Positions 29,121-39,510 are shown, numbered from the stretch's first letter. The stretch is 64,000 nt of DNA from Candidatus Defluviibacterium haderslevense (GCA_016712225.1 JADJRL010000003.1:579001-643000); one strand, 5' to 3'. Translations and numbers: made by a program. The notes: generated by a model from the sequence alone, not told the origin.

Positions 29121-29157
29121 CAAAAAGGGAGTTACTGTTTCCAGTAACCCCCTTTTG
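29121..29157 (-). terminator. Terminator of the 1,512-residue surface protein gene
   Basis: A GTTACTG/CAGTAAC stem extended by AAAAGGG pairing, 4-base loop, then a T tract on the minus strand, 27 bases past the stop. It also rules out the longest reading of the GNAT gene. Confidence 0.8.
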
Positions 29158-29183
29158 TATTATTCACTTTAAATCAATCCACC

Positions 29184-32100
29184 TTATTTCAATATCACCA
29201 TCTTCCTGGTTTGTGTATTGGTATCAAAATCTACTTGATAATAATATACTCCATTGGATTCTATTTGCGTCTTCTCGATCATCCATTCATTATATCCTTT
29301 ATTGAATGTCTTCTCTTCTTTGTAATATATTTTTCCTGTCGCATCATAGATCGTCAACATCACTTCTCCTTTATGTGGCAACAACATTCCTATTGATGTT
29401 GTCGTCGACCATGGATTCGGTTCGTTTTGTAATAACACAAATTCTGTTGCTACTCCAGCGCTAGATCGCAATTGGATTCTGCTATCTTCCAATGCTTTAT
29501 CAAATCCCAACATCGGCGTGATCGATGAATTGATACTGATCACATCACTCAATTTAACATCCGTTCTTGCTCTTAACTTAAGTGTAAACAATCTTTCGTT
29601 ATTCGTCGCCTGTCCATTCCAACTGATCGTTATCTTTCCTAATCCTTCATGATACATCGAGTAATTGTCATCCCCGAATCGTATCGATTTGTTTCCTTCT
29701 AAATCCATGATTTCCATCGCCTCTGGTCTCACTTCTAAAGTCATTTGGAAACCTCCGAATTCTGATATATTGTTTGACGAAAATGGTATTTCTATGATCT
29801 CATTCTCCTTCACACTTTGATTTTCAAAATTCAAATCCAATACCTGGCTACTTCTGATCACGGTATTACTTACTCCTCGAGTCTTCGCTGATTGATTCAC
29901 ATCTCCCACTTTTACTCCGATGAAATTGACATTCATATTACTGCTCAATACATTGATCGGATAATTTTCAGGAAAGTTTTCATTCAATGCTTCACTCACA
30001 TTTCTAAATGTGAAGTTCTCATCTACAAATCTCCAACTTGTATTCCCAGGTATCGCATTCGTAACTCCTAAGATTAATTTTCTCAGATCCGATATATCTT
30101 TCGCCGTTACTGACTTCGATTTATTCACATCTGCTGCTATCATTCTATATGGCGTCTTGATGACTTCTACTCCTAAGATATGGCGTTGTATTTTAACGAT
30201 ATCTGCTGTACTTACTCCATTCAACCAATCATCATTCTTATTCGCTACTACTTCATGCGCTCCTCCAGTTGGTATCGGACCAAACGCATACTCTCCTTCA
30301 AAATTGGTATTCACTTTTCCGATGGCAGCTTGTGCTAATTCTACCTCTACATATTCTACTTTCTTTCCATCTTCTGTCTTGATCAATCCACTTACGGTTA
30401 CGTCTTGTAAGTTTGTATTACATTTTGGTAAATTTTCCGGATTATCCCACACTATGATCACGGTCTTACACACGGATGTATTTCCATTGATATCTGTTAC
30501 CCATAATTCCACATTTTGTGGTCCGACTTCATTACATGTAAATATTCTAGACTTGTCTGCTGTGTCTTTGCTAAAACTTAAGTTTACTTTATATCCGCAG
30601 TTATGGCTTGAGCCCGCATCTATATCACTTGCCCACACTTGTACCATCTTCGTATCTGCTGTCCCATCTCCATCTAAATCCATAGGTACTAATCCGACTG
30701 AGATATCTCGATGACAATATGCTGTTGGCGCTTTGCAATTGATTAAATTCACCTCCGATTGACATATTGCTGTGTTTCCGCATCGATCTTCAACTTCCCA
30801 CTTCAATATGTGTCTGCCCAATGGCCATGTTCCTGTCGCTACATTTCCTCCGATGGATGCATTAACGATATCTATAATTCCATCGCTATTCAAATCTACT
30901 TTATATCGATATAATAAATCTGTTGCTTCCGTACAATCATCTGTGGCATCAATACTTAATCGGATAGGGATCGGTCTGCATTCTACATCATACGTACATA
31001 TTGTCGTATCTCTACATAGCTTCGTAATAACCGGATCCACTAAATTACTTATTTTTATGATTTGCGTATCTATATAAAATTGGATATCTCCCGCATCATT
31101 CCGATAACACCAATCGATCACCTTCCATACCCTAAATATTTTAAAACATGGATCCCCGGGTACCGTTTGTGAAAATACATGATCTTTATAACTGATTCCT
31201 ATTAAACTACATTCATCATCCGTGAATGTTGGTAAATTATATGGTGCTGCCAATCGCTCTGGTATCAATAAATCCGGATTACAAATTCCCGATGTGTCAA
31301 AATTCTCTGGCCATATAATTCCTATTCTTCCTCCTCGATGGTGATTCGTGATCGAAATATGTTGGGTACATGATGCACTATTGCCCTGACGATCTGTTAC
31401 TGTAAATAATCTGATGATCGTTCCTATTCCACATTGATTGATGGATGATGAATCAATAAATTCCCGTACCACAGGATCACAATTATCATGAGCCAATCCA
31501 TCTTCCGGATGTCCATGTATTTCACTCCAATAAATTGGATCTATTATTATTTTTTCCCGATCTTCCTGACGCGTTACTACCTTTCCAAAAGATGCATCCA
31601 AGTGGTCCATATCTATATCATATCGACAATCCACATACACATCTGGTGGGCAACTAATCGTAGGTACATCTTTGTCCTGAACTTCCACACTCACCATACA
31701 TACACTTGCGTTTCCACTCGCATCTATAGCTCTAAACGCTACCATCCATGATGCCCCTACATCCTCGCAACAAAATCCTACTTCTGGACCCCAATCATCT
31801 GCTCCTACTATCCCACATCTGTTGTCATCCATTCTTCGCACTTCGAAATGATGTAAATGACATTCATCAAAACTTCCATCATCAAATACTTCTGCAGGCA
31901 CCCAATTGACTCCTGCATCATTCAATGATACTACTGTGCGTCTTTCGCAGATCGCTACAGGTTCTGTTTCATCCCTCACAGTCACCAATAAAGTATCTAT
32001 TGTTACATTGTAACAATTATCATAGATTCGATAAACTATAGTGTCCACTCCTACTGGCAATAACACTCGTCCGCCATTTTTATTAATTAATATTCCTCCT

Positions 32101-33722
32101 GGATATTCTACATCTGTTCGCAATACTTTATGACATGCATCATAGGCATCTACTGGTGGTAATTCGATATCTGCATAACATGATTTATGACTCGTCGTCG
32201 CATGAAAATCATACGGCGCATGGGTAATAATAGGTCCCTCGACATCTTTGATTTGTATAAATTGTTGGAAGGTTCTAGTGAGTTCTTGATTACACCACCA
32301 TTCTCTGACTCTCCATGTTCGCATGATCTTATGTGTACATGCGATCTCTCCCAAATCCTGGTCTGTATAATCTACATAAAGATTACAAACAAAATTGACA
32401 CTTGGCCAAATGCTATCCCCTTCTAAAGTAGGAATTCCAGTTACATAAGGATGTGGATTACCATTCTCATCTTCTCTTATAATTTCTTGGCAATACAAAA
32501 TAATATTTTGTTCCGGATAAACGACAGCATTAATATCCGGCCGTCTTACCAAAATACTTTGACTGCAAGTATCGCTGACGTTTCCTTGTGCATCTGTAGA
32601 TACCCATTTACGTATGACTTCTTTAATATACAATTCATCACATTCAATTTTTTCAACTATTTCATCAAGCAATTGAACGGTATAACGGCTGCAATCTTCT
32701 GAAACAGCAGGATTGATCTGATGCTCAAATTGCAAACAACTTACAATTTCATCCCTACAGATTATTTCTGGAGCCAGTTTATCTTCGATTTTAAGGTATG
32801 ACCAACAAGAATTACCTGATATTCTATCAAGAACTGTTGCAATGATTTGATCTCCTAGATAATGTGAATCAATTGGATTCGGTATAAGTTTACCATAATG
32901 AGACAAACTTACATCAAATGCTTCATAACAATTATAAGGTCCGGTTAATAACATTTGTGGTGTTATAAAAGCTTCGCAATTCTGATCCAATGAAATGTTT
33001 ACATTCTTACAAGAAAGCGCACCATTATCGGTATCCAAATTAATACCAAATTCACCAAGTCCGAATCCATTTGCGCCTGCATCGACTGTAATTGTAATTG
33101 AAGTTAAATTACAATTACCCAAGGTATAAAAAGCGAACCCTGTTGCACCACCTGCACCATCTACATTGATAAGACCAGAAGAAGTGCCATCATTCGCAAG
33201 CGCTTCTACAGTATACACTGCAAAATTGTTTGGCTCAACATAGCAATAAAAAGCATTTGTCTTAGTTGGTAACGTGATGGTTATTGTTTGGTCATTAATA
33301 AAATAAATATCACCAGCATAGCCATGGGACCAGGTCGCCCACCCATTACCAATTCTTCGATGATCCCCTGCAATAGAAAAATCAATCGTCTTTGGACAAA
33401 CAGAAGGTGCAATAACATCTATTTCCAAATTAAATAATGGTCTGTCATCTAATGGAAACGGAGTCATTTGATAACCTCCAATGGTTGCTGGAGGTGCATT
33501 AATTCCAAGTGTTCCATCAAATACAATTCCTGCTGTTAAAGGATTCAATCCAGATTGGATCAGTAAAAATACTGAGGCTAATGCAAACGATGTTGCATAC
33601 CTTCTTTGTTTGAATTGAATGGAATGAATTACACCATCTTTTAAATTGTAAATGCTAATCAGCATTAATCTAAAAAATCGTAATAATCTTGTAGTGTGAG
33701 CAATAAGTCTAGTATATGTCAT
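29184..33722 (-). CDS. Large modular T9SS surface protein with dockerin-like and cohesin-like domains, paralog 2
   Basis: 1,512 residues. A long N-region precedes the export signal (hydrophobic at about 43-62). Residues about 66-235 are a beta-rich domain absent from both paralogs ('GYAGDIYFINDQTITITLP', 'GGATGFAFYTLG'). The shared core starts at about 240 ('SCKNVNISLDQNC') and contains HYR-like segments ('CPPDVYVDCRYDID'), a dockerin-like pair (about 30050-30245; second loop DVNKSKSVTAKD intact, first degenerate), a cohesin-like beta-domain (about 29500-29870) and a T9SS type A sorting domain ending 'RKMVILK'. The last 1,070 residues are nearly identical to the neighbouring frameshifted gene. 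The conserved leader upstream supports this start. Probably an adhesin. Confidence 0.85.
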   Translation of the reverse strand: MTYTRLIAHTTRLLRFFRLMLISIYNLKDGVIHSIQFKQRRYATSFALASVFLLIQSGLNPLTAGIVFDGTLGINAPPATIGGYQMTPFPLDDRPLFNLEIDVIAPSVCPKTIDFSIAGDHRRIGNGWATWSHGYAGDIYFINDQTITITLPTKTNAFYCYVEPNNFAVYTVEALANDGTSSGLINVDGAGGATGFAFYTLGNCNLTSITITVDAGANGFGLGEFGINLDTDNGALSCKNVNISLDQNCEAFITPQMLLTGPYNCYEAFDVSLSHYGKLIPNPIDSHYLGDQIIATVLDRISGNSCWSYLKIEDKLAPEIICRDEIVSCLQFEHQINPAVSEDCSRYTVQLLDEIVEKIECDELYIKEVIRKWVSTDAQGNVSDTCSQSILVRRPDINAVVYPEQNIILYCQEIIREDENGNPHPYVTGIPTLEGDSIWPSVNFVCNLYVDYTDQDLGEIACTHKIMRTWRVREWWCNQELTRTFQQFIQIKDVEGPIITHAPYDFHATTSHKSCYADIELPPVDAYDACHKVLRTDVEYPGGILINKNGGRVLLPVGVDTIVYRIYDNCYNVTIDTLLVTVRDETEPVAICERRTVVSLNDAGVNWVPAEVFDDGSFDECHLHHFEVRRMDDNRCGIVGADDWGPEVGFCCEDVGASWMVAFRAIDASGNASVCMVSVEVQDKDVPTISCPPDVYVDCRYDIDMDHLDASFGKVVTRQEDREKIIIDPIYWSEIHGHPEDGLAHDNCDPVVREFIDSSSINQCGIGTIIRLFTVTDRQGNSASCTQHISITNHHRGGRIGIIWPENFDTSGICNPDLLIPERLAAPYNLPTFTDDECSLIGISYKDHVFSQTVPGDPCFKIFRVWKVIDWCYRNDAGDIQFYIDTQIIKISNLVDPVITKLCRDTTICTYDVECRPIPIRLSIDATDDCTEATDLLYRYKVDLNSDGIIDIVNASIGGNVATGTWPLGRHILKWEVEDRCGNTAICQSEVNLINCKAPTAYCHRDISVGLVPMDLDGDGTADTKMVQVWASDIDAGSSHNCGYKVNLSFSKDTADKSRIFTCNEVGPQNVELWVTDINGNTSVCKTVIIVWDNPENLPKCNTNLQDVTVSGLIKTEDGKKVEYVEVELAQAAIGKVNTNFEGEYAFGPIPTGGAHEVVANKNDDWLNGVSTADIVKIQRHILGVEVIKTPYRMIAADVNKSKSVTAKDISDLRKLILGVTNAIPGNTSWRFVDENFTFRNVSEALNENFPENYPINVLSSNMNVNFIGVKVGDVNQSAKTRGVSNTVIRSSQVLDLNFENQSVKENEIIEIPFSSNNISEFGGFQMTLEVRPEAMEIMDLEGNKSIRFGDDNYSMYHEGLGKITISWNGQATNNERLFTLKLRARTDVKLSDVISINSSITPMLGFDKALEDSRIQLRSSAGVATEFVLLQNEPNPWSTTTSIGMLLPHKGEVMLTIYDATGKIYYKEEKTFNKGYNEWMIEKTQIESNGVYYYQVDFDTNTQTRKMVILK

Positions 33723-33728
33723 AACAAA

Positions 33729-33759
33729 AGCGTTTGTGAATAATCTTCCTTTAAACGCT
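33729..33759 (-). promoter_or_regulatory. Leader inverted repeat before paralog 2 (AGCGTTT/AAACGCT)
   Basis: A perfect 7-bp inverted repeat with a 17-base loop, starting six bases upstream of the ATG. The minus-strand loop contains AAAGGAAG, a purine stretch that could serve in initiation. The same repeat occurs before paralog 3 (39424-39447), embedded in conserved leader sequence. Confidence 0.5.
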
Positions 33760-33812
33760 AAATGACGTAATGAACCTAGAAATTATACCTTTTGGGAGGT
33801 GTAAATACAATG

Positions 33813-33820
33813 CAAATATA
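33813..33820 (-). promoter_or_regulatory. -7 promoter element (TATATTTG) of paralog 2
   Basis: An exact TAnnTTTG match about 90 bases upstream of the ATG; paralog 3 has the identical element at nearly the same distance. Confidence 0.6.
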
Positions 33821-34056
33821 GCAATTATTTTATATATTATATTAAATTATAATATATTTTTATACATAATATATATATAACTGTAAATGTGATAATTATA
33901 ATGTAAAATATTTTTAATGTTGTATCAAACCTATTAACTATTTGCATTTATTTCTTAGTTCATTTAGTCTTTAGGCCTAATTAGTATTTATAAACATTCT
34001 ATAAACTACCATATTTATATTTCAAACTTAACTTTTAATAACTACAATTAATTATT

Positions 34057-34088
34057 AAAAAAAGCGATCCCCGCTAGAGATCGCTTTT
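34057..34088 (-). terminator. Terminator of the frameshifted paralog 3
   Basis: A perfect 10-bp stem (AAAAGCGATC/GATCGCTTTT), 9-base loop, with a T7 tract on the minus strand, 20 bases after the stop. Confidence 0.9.
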
Positions 34089-34108
34089 GAAACATTTTTT
34101 TATTTAAC

Positions 34109-36471
34109 CTATTTCAATATCACCATTTTCCTGGTTTGCGTATTGGTATCAAAATCTACTTGATAATAATATACACCATTGGATTCTATTTGCGTCTTTT
34201 CAATCATCCATTCATTATATCCTTTATTGAATGTCTTCTCTTCTTTGTAATATATTTTTCCTGTCGCATCATAGATCGTCAACATCACTTCACCTTTGTG
34301 TGGCAACAACATGCCTATTGATGTTGTCGTTGACCATGGATTCGGTTCGTTTTGTAACAATACAAATTCAGTTGCTACTCCTGTACTGGATCGCAATTGG
34401 ATTCTGCTATCTTCCAATTCTTTATCAAATCCCAACATTGGTGTGATTGATGAATTGATACTGATCACATCACTCAACTTAACATTTGTTCTTGCTCTTA
34501 ACTTAAGCGTAAACAATCTTTCGTTATTCACGGCCTGACCATTCCAACTGATCGTTATCTTTCCTAATCCTTCATGATACATCGAGTAATTGTCATCCCC
34601 AAATCGTATGGATTTGTTTCCTTCTACATCTATTATTTCCATCGCCTCTGGTCTCACCTCTAAGGTCATTTGGAAACCTCCAAATTCTGATATATTGTTT
34701 GATGAAAATGGTATTTCTATGATATCATTTTCTTTCACACTTTGATTTTCAAAATTCAAATCCAATACCTGGCTACTTCTGATCACGGTATTACTTACTC
34801 CTCGAGTCTTCGCTGATTGATTCACATCTCCCACTTTTACTCCGATGAAATTTACATTCATATTACTGCTCAATACATTGATCGGATAATTTTCAGGAAA
34901 GTTTTCATTCAACGCTTCACTCACATTTCTAAATGTAAAATTCTCATCTACAAATCTCCAACTTGTATTCCCAGGTATCGCATTCGTAACTCCTAAGATT
35001 AATTTTCTGAGATCTGAGATATCTTTCGCTGTTACTGACTTCGATTTATTCACATCCGCAGCTATCATTCTGTATGGCGTTTTAATGACTTCGATTCCTA
35101 AGATATGGCGTTGTATTTTAACGATATCTGCCGTACTTACTCCATTCAACCAATCATCATTCTTATTCGCTACTACTTCATGCGCTCCTCCAGTTGGTAT
35201 CGGACCAAACGCATACTCTCCTTCAAAATTGGTATTCACTTTTCCAATGGCAGCTTGTGCTAATTCTACCTCTACATATTCTACTTTCTTTCCATCTTCT
35301 GTCTTAATCAATCCGCTTACTGTAACATCTTGTAAGTTTGTATTACACTTTGGCAAATTCTCCGGATTATCCCACACAATGATCACGGTCTTACACACAG
35401 ATGTATTTCCATTGATATCTGTTACCCATAATTCCACATTTTGTGGTCCGACTTCATTACATGTAAATATTCTTGACTTGTCTGCTGTGTCTTTGCTAAA
35501 ACTTAAGTTTACTTTATATCCGCAGTTATGGCTTGAGCCCGCATCTATATCACTAGCCCACACTTGTACCATCTTTGTATCTGCTGTCCCATCTCCATCT
35601 AAATCCATAGGTACTAAACCGACTGAGATATCTCGATGACAATATGCTGTTGGTGCTTTACAATTAATTAAATTCACTACAGATTGACATATTGCTGTAT
35701 TCCCACATCGATCTTCAACTTCCCACTTCAATATGTGTCTGCCCAATGGCCATGTTCCTGTCGCTACATTTCCTCCTATGGATGCATTAACGATATCTAT
35801 AATTCCATCGCTATTCAAATCTACTTTATATCGATATAATAAATCTGTTGCTTCCGTACAATCATCTGTGGCATCAATACTTAATCGGATCGGGATCGGT
35901 CTGCATTCTACATCATACGTACATATTGTAGTATCTCTACATAGCTTCGTAATAACCGGATCCACTAAATTACTTATTTTTATGATTTGCGTATCAATAT
36001 AAAATTGGATATCTCCCGCATCATTCCGATAACACCAATCGATCACCTTCCATACCCTAAATATTTTAAAACATGGATCCCCGGGTACCGTTTGTGAAAA
36101 TACATGATCGTGATAACTGATTCCTACTAAACTACATTCATCATCCGTGAATGTTGGTAAATTATATGGTGCTGCCAATCGCTCTGGAATCAACAAATCC
36201 GGATTACAAATTCCCGATGTGTCAAAATTCTCTGGCCATATAATTCCTATTCTTCCATCACGATGGTGATTCGTGATCGAAATATGTTGGGTACATGATG
36301 CACTATTGCCCTGACGATCTGTTACTGTAAATAATCTGATGATCGTTCCTATTCCACATTGATTGATGGATGATGAATCAATAAATTCCCGTACCACAGG
36401 ATCACAATTATCATGAGCCAATCCATCTTCCGGATGTCCATGTATTTCACTCCAATAAATTGGATCTATTA
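34109..36471 (-). pseudogene. 3' part of frameshifted surface protein paralog 3 (dockerin-like, cohesin-like, T9SS domains)
   Basis: The C-terminal part of a gene whose 5' part is 36472-39417. The reading frame resumes right after the frameshift at 36475-36479 and gives about 787 residues, almost identical to paralog 2: HYR-like segments, 'VSTADIVKIQRHILG' and 'AADVNKSKSVTAKD' (dockerin-like, about 34985-35170), cohesin-like domain (about 34430-34795) and T9SS sorting domain ending 'RKMVILK'. There is no credible independent start: the frame's first possible start is a TTG (36419-36421) within conserved sequence where paralog 2 has Leu. Without the sorting domain supplied here, the upstream part should not reach the surface. 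Confidence 0.75.
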
Positions 36472-39417
36472 TTATTTTTCCCGATCTTCCTGACGCGTTA
36501 CTACCTTTCCAAAAGATGCATCCAAGTGGTCCATATCTATATCATATCGACAATCCACATACACATCTGGTGGGCAACTAATCGTAGGTACATCTTTGTC
36601 CTGAACTTCCACACTCACCATACATACACTAGCGTTTCCACTCGCATCTATAGCTCTAAACGCTACCATCCATGATGCTCCTACATCCTCACAACAAAAT
36701 CCAACTTCCGGACCCCAATCATCTGCTCCAACTATGCCACATCTGTTGTCATCCATTCTTCGCACTTCGAAATGATGCAAATGACATTCATCAAAACTTC
36801 CATCATCAAATACTTCTGCAGGCACCCAATTGACTCCCGCATCATTCAACGATACTACTGTGCGTCTTTCGCAGATCGCTACAGGTTCTGTTTCGTCCTT
36901 CACGGTTACCAATAAAGTATCTATCGTCACATTGTAACAATTATCATAGATTCGATAAACTATAGTATCCACTCCTACTGGCAATAACACTCGTCCACCA
37001 TTTTTATTAACCAATATTCCTCCTGGATATTCTACATCTGTTCGCAATACTTTATGACATGCATCATAAGCATCTACTGGTGGTAATTCGATATCTGCAT
37101 AACATGACTTATGACTCGTCGTCGCATGAAAATCATAAGGCGCATGAGTAATAATAGGTCCCTCTATATCCTTGATTTGTATAAATTGTTGGAAGGTTCT
37201 GATCAGTTCCTGATTACACCACCATTCTCTGACTCGCCATGTTCGCATGATCTTATGTGTACATGCGATCTCTCCCAAATCCTGGTCTGTATAATCTACA
37301 TAGAGATTACAATTAAAATTGACTGTTGGCCAAATCCCAACTTTATCCAAATAAGGAATATCCGTAATATATGGACTAGGATTACCATTTTCATCCACTC
37401 TTAGTGAGTCCTGACAATACAAAATAATATTTTGTTCTGGAAAAACGATAGCATCAATATTTGGCCGTCTTACCAATATATTTTGACTGCAGGTATCGCT
37501 TACGTTACCTTGTGCATCTGTAGACACCCATTTACGAATGACTCGTTTGATGTAATAAGTATCACAACTTATATTCTGGACCAGCTCATCAAGCAATGTA
37601 ACTGTATATCTGCTGCAATCTTCTACTGTAGCAGGATTAACACTTGTTTCAAGTTCAAAACAACTCATGGTATCATTGCGACAAATAATCTCAGGGGATA
37701 GTTTGTCTTCAATAATTACATCACTCCAACATGAATTACCTGTTGTCTGATCTCTTACTGTTGCTATGATATGTTGACCTAAGTAATGCGAATCAATTGG
37801 GTTAGGAATGGGTTTTCCGTAATGTGTTAAATTAACTTCAAACACATCGTAACAATTATAAGGCCCGGTCAATAACATCTGAGGTGTTATCCTTACCTGA
37901 CAATCTTGATCTAAGGATACATTTATATTTTTACAAGAAATACTAGTAGAACCAATAACATTTACGTCAAAACTACACGTCGATGTTTGACCAATGGCAT
38001 CGGTTACCATATACACGTTAGTGGTTACTCCGGGTGGAAAAGGATTCCCTGAAGGGATACCAGATACTAATTTAGTTTGGACACCCCCTTCAATTTCTAC
38101 AATATACCTTCTGAATAACAATGAGGGTGAATCCCACCATGTTCCTGAATTAAATAAATCTAAAAACCATATGAAATCCCCTGGGACTACTCCAGGTTGA
38201 AACAATCCCCAATTGGTATAATTGACAGGCTCACCTGTAGTCCATTTATACTGTCCTTGACTTGGTGAATATCGCATACCTAACCAATATTGATTGGATC
38301 CAATACCATTCCCGGGTAATAATGGATTAGCAAAAGGAATGTTATTAGTTAAAAAAGAATTTTCAGCTGCATCCTGAATGGTGACCAGATGACCACCCGC
38401 CTGAGCTGCTAGCAGATTAGCTGTCAACCAATGTACATGATTTGCAGTGGCCGGATCAGATATATAATATGTATTTCCATTATATTCTCCGATAAACTGA
38501 AGACCCGGTAAATTTAAACCTGTATTAATACAATTATCATTTCCCTCTACATTGTAACAAAATACCCGGTTACAATCCATGGTATCTAACAATATATCCA
38601 CACTTGGAGGGCAAGTTATGGTTGGTGGGGCATCCGTTAATATAACTGTAAAATTGCAAAAGCTTTCATTCCCTGAGCAATCCTTTATGGAATAAGAAAC
38701 GGGATAAGTCCCCGCTAGGACGGGTGTCCCATTGTCTGCACCCGGAGATGTTTCTGGTGTAGGGCCTAATATTTGTTGGATCAATAAATCATCATATACG
38801 AAATTACTAATCGTTAATAAAGTTTGTGCTCCCAGGTTATTGGATAGAACACGAAAGCAGAATACATCACCCAATACGAAATTAACCTTGACGTCACCTG
38901 AAGCATTAATAACATTATTATTGGGTGTCAATTGATGTGGCGTACCATTAAGCAAGTAAAAGGCATGATCCCCAGCAAATGATGTAGAAAAACCTGTCTT
39001 TCTAGCTGCCCAATGGAAACTAAATGAACCATTACAAAGAGGACGGATACAAAAATCTGCATAGGTGGAACCAATACCTGTGTTCGTTCCCTTAATTCTT
39101 ATGGAATCAGGAGCAAAACTGGTAAATAAGGCACCTGTTCCATTGGATGCTGAAGACCAATTGCCGAATGCAACAGAATTAGTAAATCCATTGGTAATAG
39201 TTTGACAGGCGTCTGTAGCAGTCGGAATAGGCCAATATAATGAAGGTGTACATCTTCCCTGATCTATCGAAACTTCGAAATCGGAAGGGCAAGTTAATAC
39301 GGTAGGCGGAGTAACATCTTGATTACATTGTGCATGAAGGGTATTTGAATCATTTAAAATAGATGCAAATACAAATAAAATCCATGTAATGTGTGTAATA
39401 AGTCTAGAACAAGTCAT
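36472..39417 (-). CDS. 5' part of frameshifted surface protein paralog 3 (signal peptide, HYR, C-type lectin)
   Basis: 981 residues ending at TAA (36472-36474). Signal peptide (1-29, 'FASILNDSNTLHAQ'), HYR segment ('TCPSDFEVSIDQGRC', about 37-130), a beta-sandwich-like region (about 70-220), another HYR segment ('CPPSVDILLD'), a C-type lectin-like domain (about 305-450, 'HLVTIQDAAENSF', 'QYWLGMRY', 'KWTTGEP', 'WDSPSLLFRR') and the first half of the shared core, stopping at 'VTRQEDREK'. Paralog 2 continues in frame at this point because its homopolymer is one base longer. Full length would be about 1,770 residues. The start is supported by the leader conserved with paralog 2. Confidence 0.75.
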   Translation of the reverse strand: MTCSRLITHITWILFVFASILNDSNTLHAQCNQDVTPPTVLTCPSDFEVSIDQGRCTPSLYWPIPTATDACQTITNGFTNSVAFGNWSSASNGTGALFTSFAPDSIRIKGTNTGIGSTYADFCIRPLCNGSFSFHWAARKTGFSTSFAGDHAFYLLNGTPHQLTPNNNVINASGDVKVNFVLGDVFCFRVLSNNLGAQTLLTISNFVYDDLLIQQILGPTPETSPGADNGTPVLAGTYPVSYSIKDCSGNESFCNFTVILTDAPPTITCPPSVDILLDTMDCNRVFCYNVEGNDNCINTGLNLPGLQFIGEYNGNTYYISDPATANHVHWLTANLLAAQAGGHLVTIQDAAENSFLTNNIPFANPLLPGNGIGSNQYWLGMRYSPSQGQYKWTTGEPVNYTNWGLFQPGVVPGDFIWFLDLFNSGTWWDSPSLLFRRYIVEIEGGVQTKLVSGIPSGNPFPPGVTTNVYMVTDAIGQTSTCSFDVNVIGSTSISCKNINVSLDQDCQVRITPQMLLTGPYNCYDVFEVNLTHYGKPIPNPIDSHYLGQHIIATVRDQTTGNSCWSDVIIEDKLSPEIICRNDTMSCFELETSVNPATVEDCSRYTVTLLDELVQNISCDTYYIKRVIRKWVSTDAQGNVSDTCSQNILVRRPNIDAIVFPEQNIILYCQDSLRVDENGNPSPYITDIPYLDKVGIWPTVNFNCNLYVDYTDQDLGEIACTHKIMRTWRVREWWCNQELIRTFQQFIQIKDIEGPIITHAPYDFHATTSHKSCYADIELPPVDAYDACHKVLRTDVEYPGGILVNKNGGRVLLPVGVDTIVYRIYDNCYNVTIDTLLVTVKDETEPVAICERRTVVSLNDAGVNWVPAEVFDDGSFDECHLHHFEVRRMDDNRCGIVGADDWGPEVGFCCEDVGASWMVAFRAIDASGNASVCMVSVEVQDKDVPTISCPPDVYVDCRYDIDMDHLDASFGKVVTRQEDREK
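36475..36479 (-). other. Frameshift site: five-base homopolymer where the paralog has six
   Basis: Plus strand has T5 here; the aligned site in paralog 2 (31550-31555) has T6. On the coding strand GAA AAA ATA becomes GAA AAA TAA, causing the stop. It could be a real mutation, a slippage-controlled switch, or a sequencing or assembly error. Confidence 0.85.
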
Positions 39418-39423
39418 AAATCT

Positions 39424-39447
39424 GCGTTTGTGAATAATCTAAAACGC
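39424..39447 (-). promoter_or_regulatory. Leader inverted repeat before paralog 3 (GCGTTT/AAACGC)
   Basis: A 6-bp inverted repeat starting seven bases upstream of the ATG, in leader sequence shared with paralog 2 (GTGAATAATCT and AAACGCTAAATGAC are common to both). Confidence 0.45.
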
Positions 39448-39502
39448 TAAATGACAATCTGGTCTAAACGACTTTACTTATTTTGGGGGGTTAAATACAG
39501 CG

Positions 39503-39510
39503 CAAATATA
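39503..39510 (-). promoter_or_regulatory. -7 promoter element (TATATTTG) of paralog 3
   Basis: An exact TAnnTTTG, 86 bases upstream of the ATG, matching the arrangement at 33813-33820. Confidence 0.6.

Larger units (their letters stand above)
33723..34108. other. Intergenic region: terminator of paralog 3, promoter and leader of paralog 2
   Basis: From the high-coordinate end: a strong terminator (34057-34088), about 240 bp of very AT-rich DNA, a TATATTTG -7 element (33813-33820) and a leader of about 80 bases with an inverted repeat (33729-33759). No gene. Confidence 0.6.

Noticed and set aside
29082..29123. Longer start for the second GNAT gene
   Set aside because: The upstream ATG lies inside the terminator stem of the preceding gene, and the added residues do not match the usual GNAT N-terminus.
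30010..30714. Long antisense reading frame inside paralog 2, with a matching one at 35085-35639 in paralog 3
   Set aside because: Both lie opposite the same conserved coding region; the apparent conservation is explained by near-identity of the two genes, and the sequences have no protein-like motifs.
34109..36421. Independent gene starting at the TTG near 36421
   Set aside because: The start is a Leu codon within sequence that is continuous in paralog 2; there is no promoter or signal peptide. It is the 3' half of a frameshifted gene.
36472..36482. Programmed -1 frameshift by a classical slippery heptamer
   Set aside because: The reading frame does not place an X-XXY-YYZ heptamer over the A tract, and no downstream pseudoknot was recognised; simple slippage or an error remains possible.
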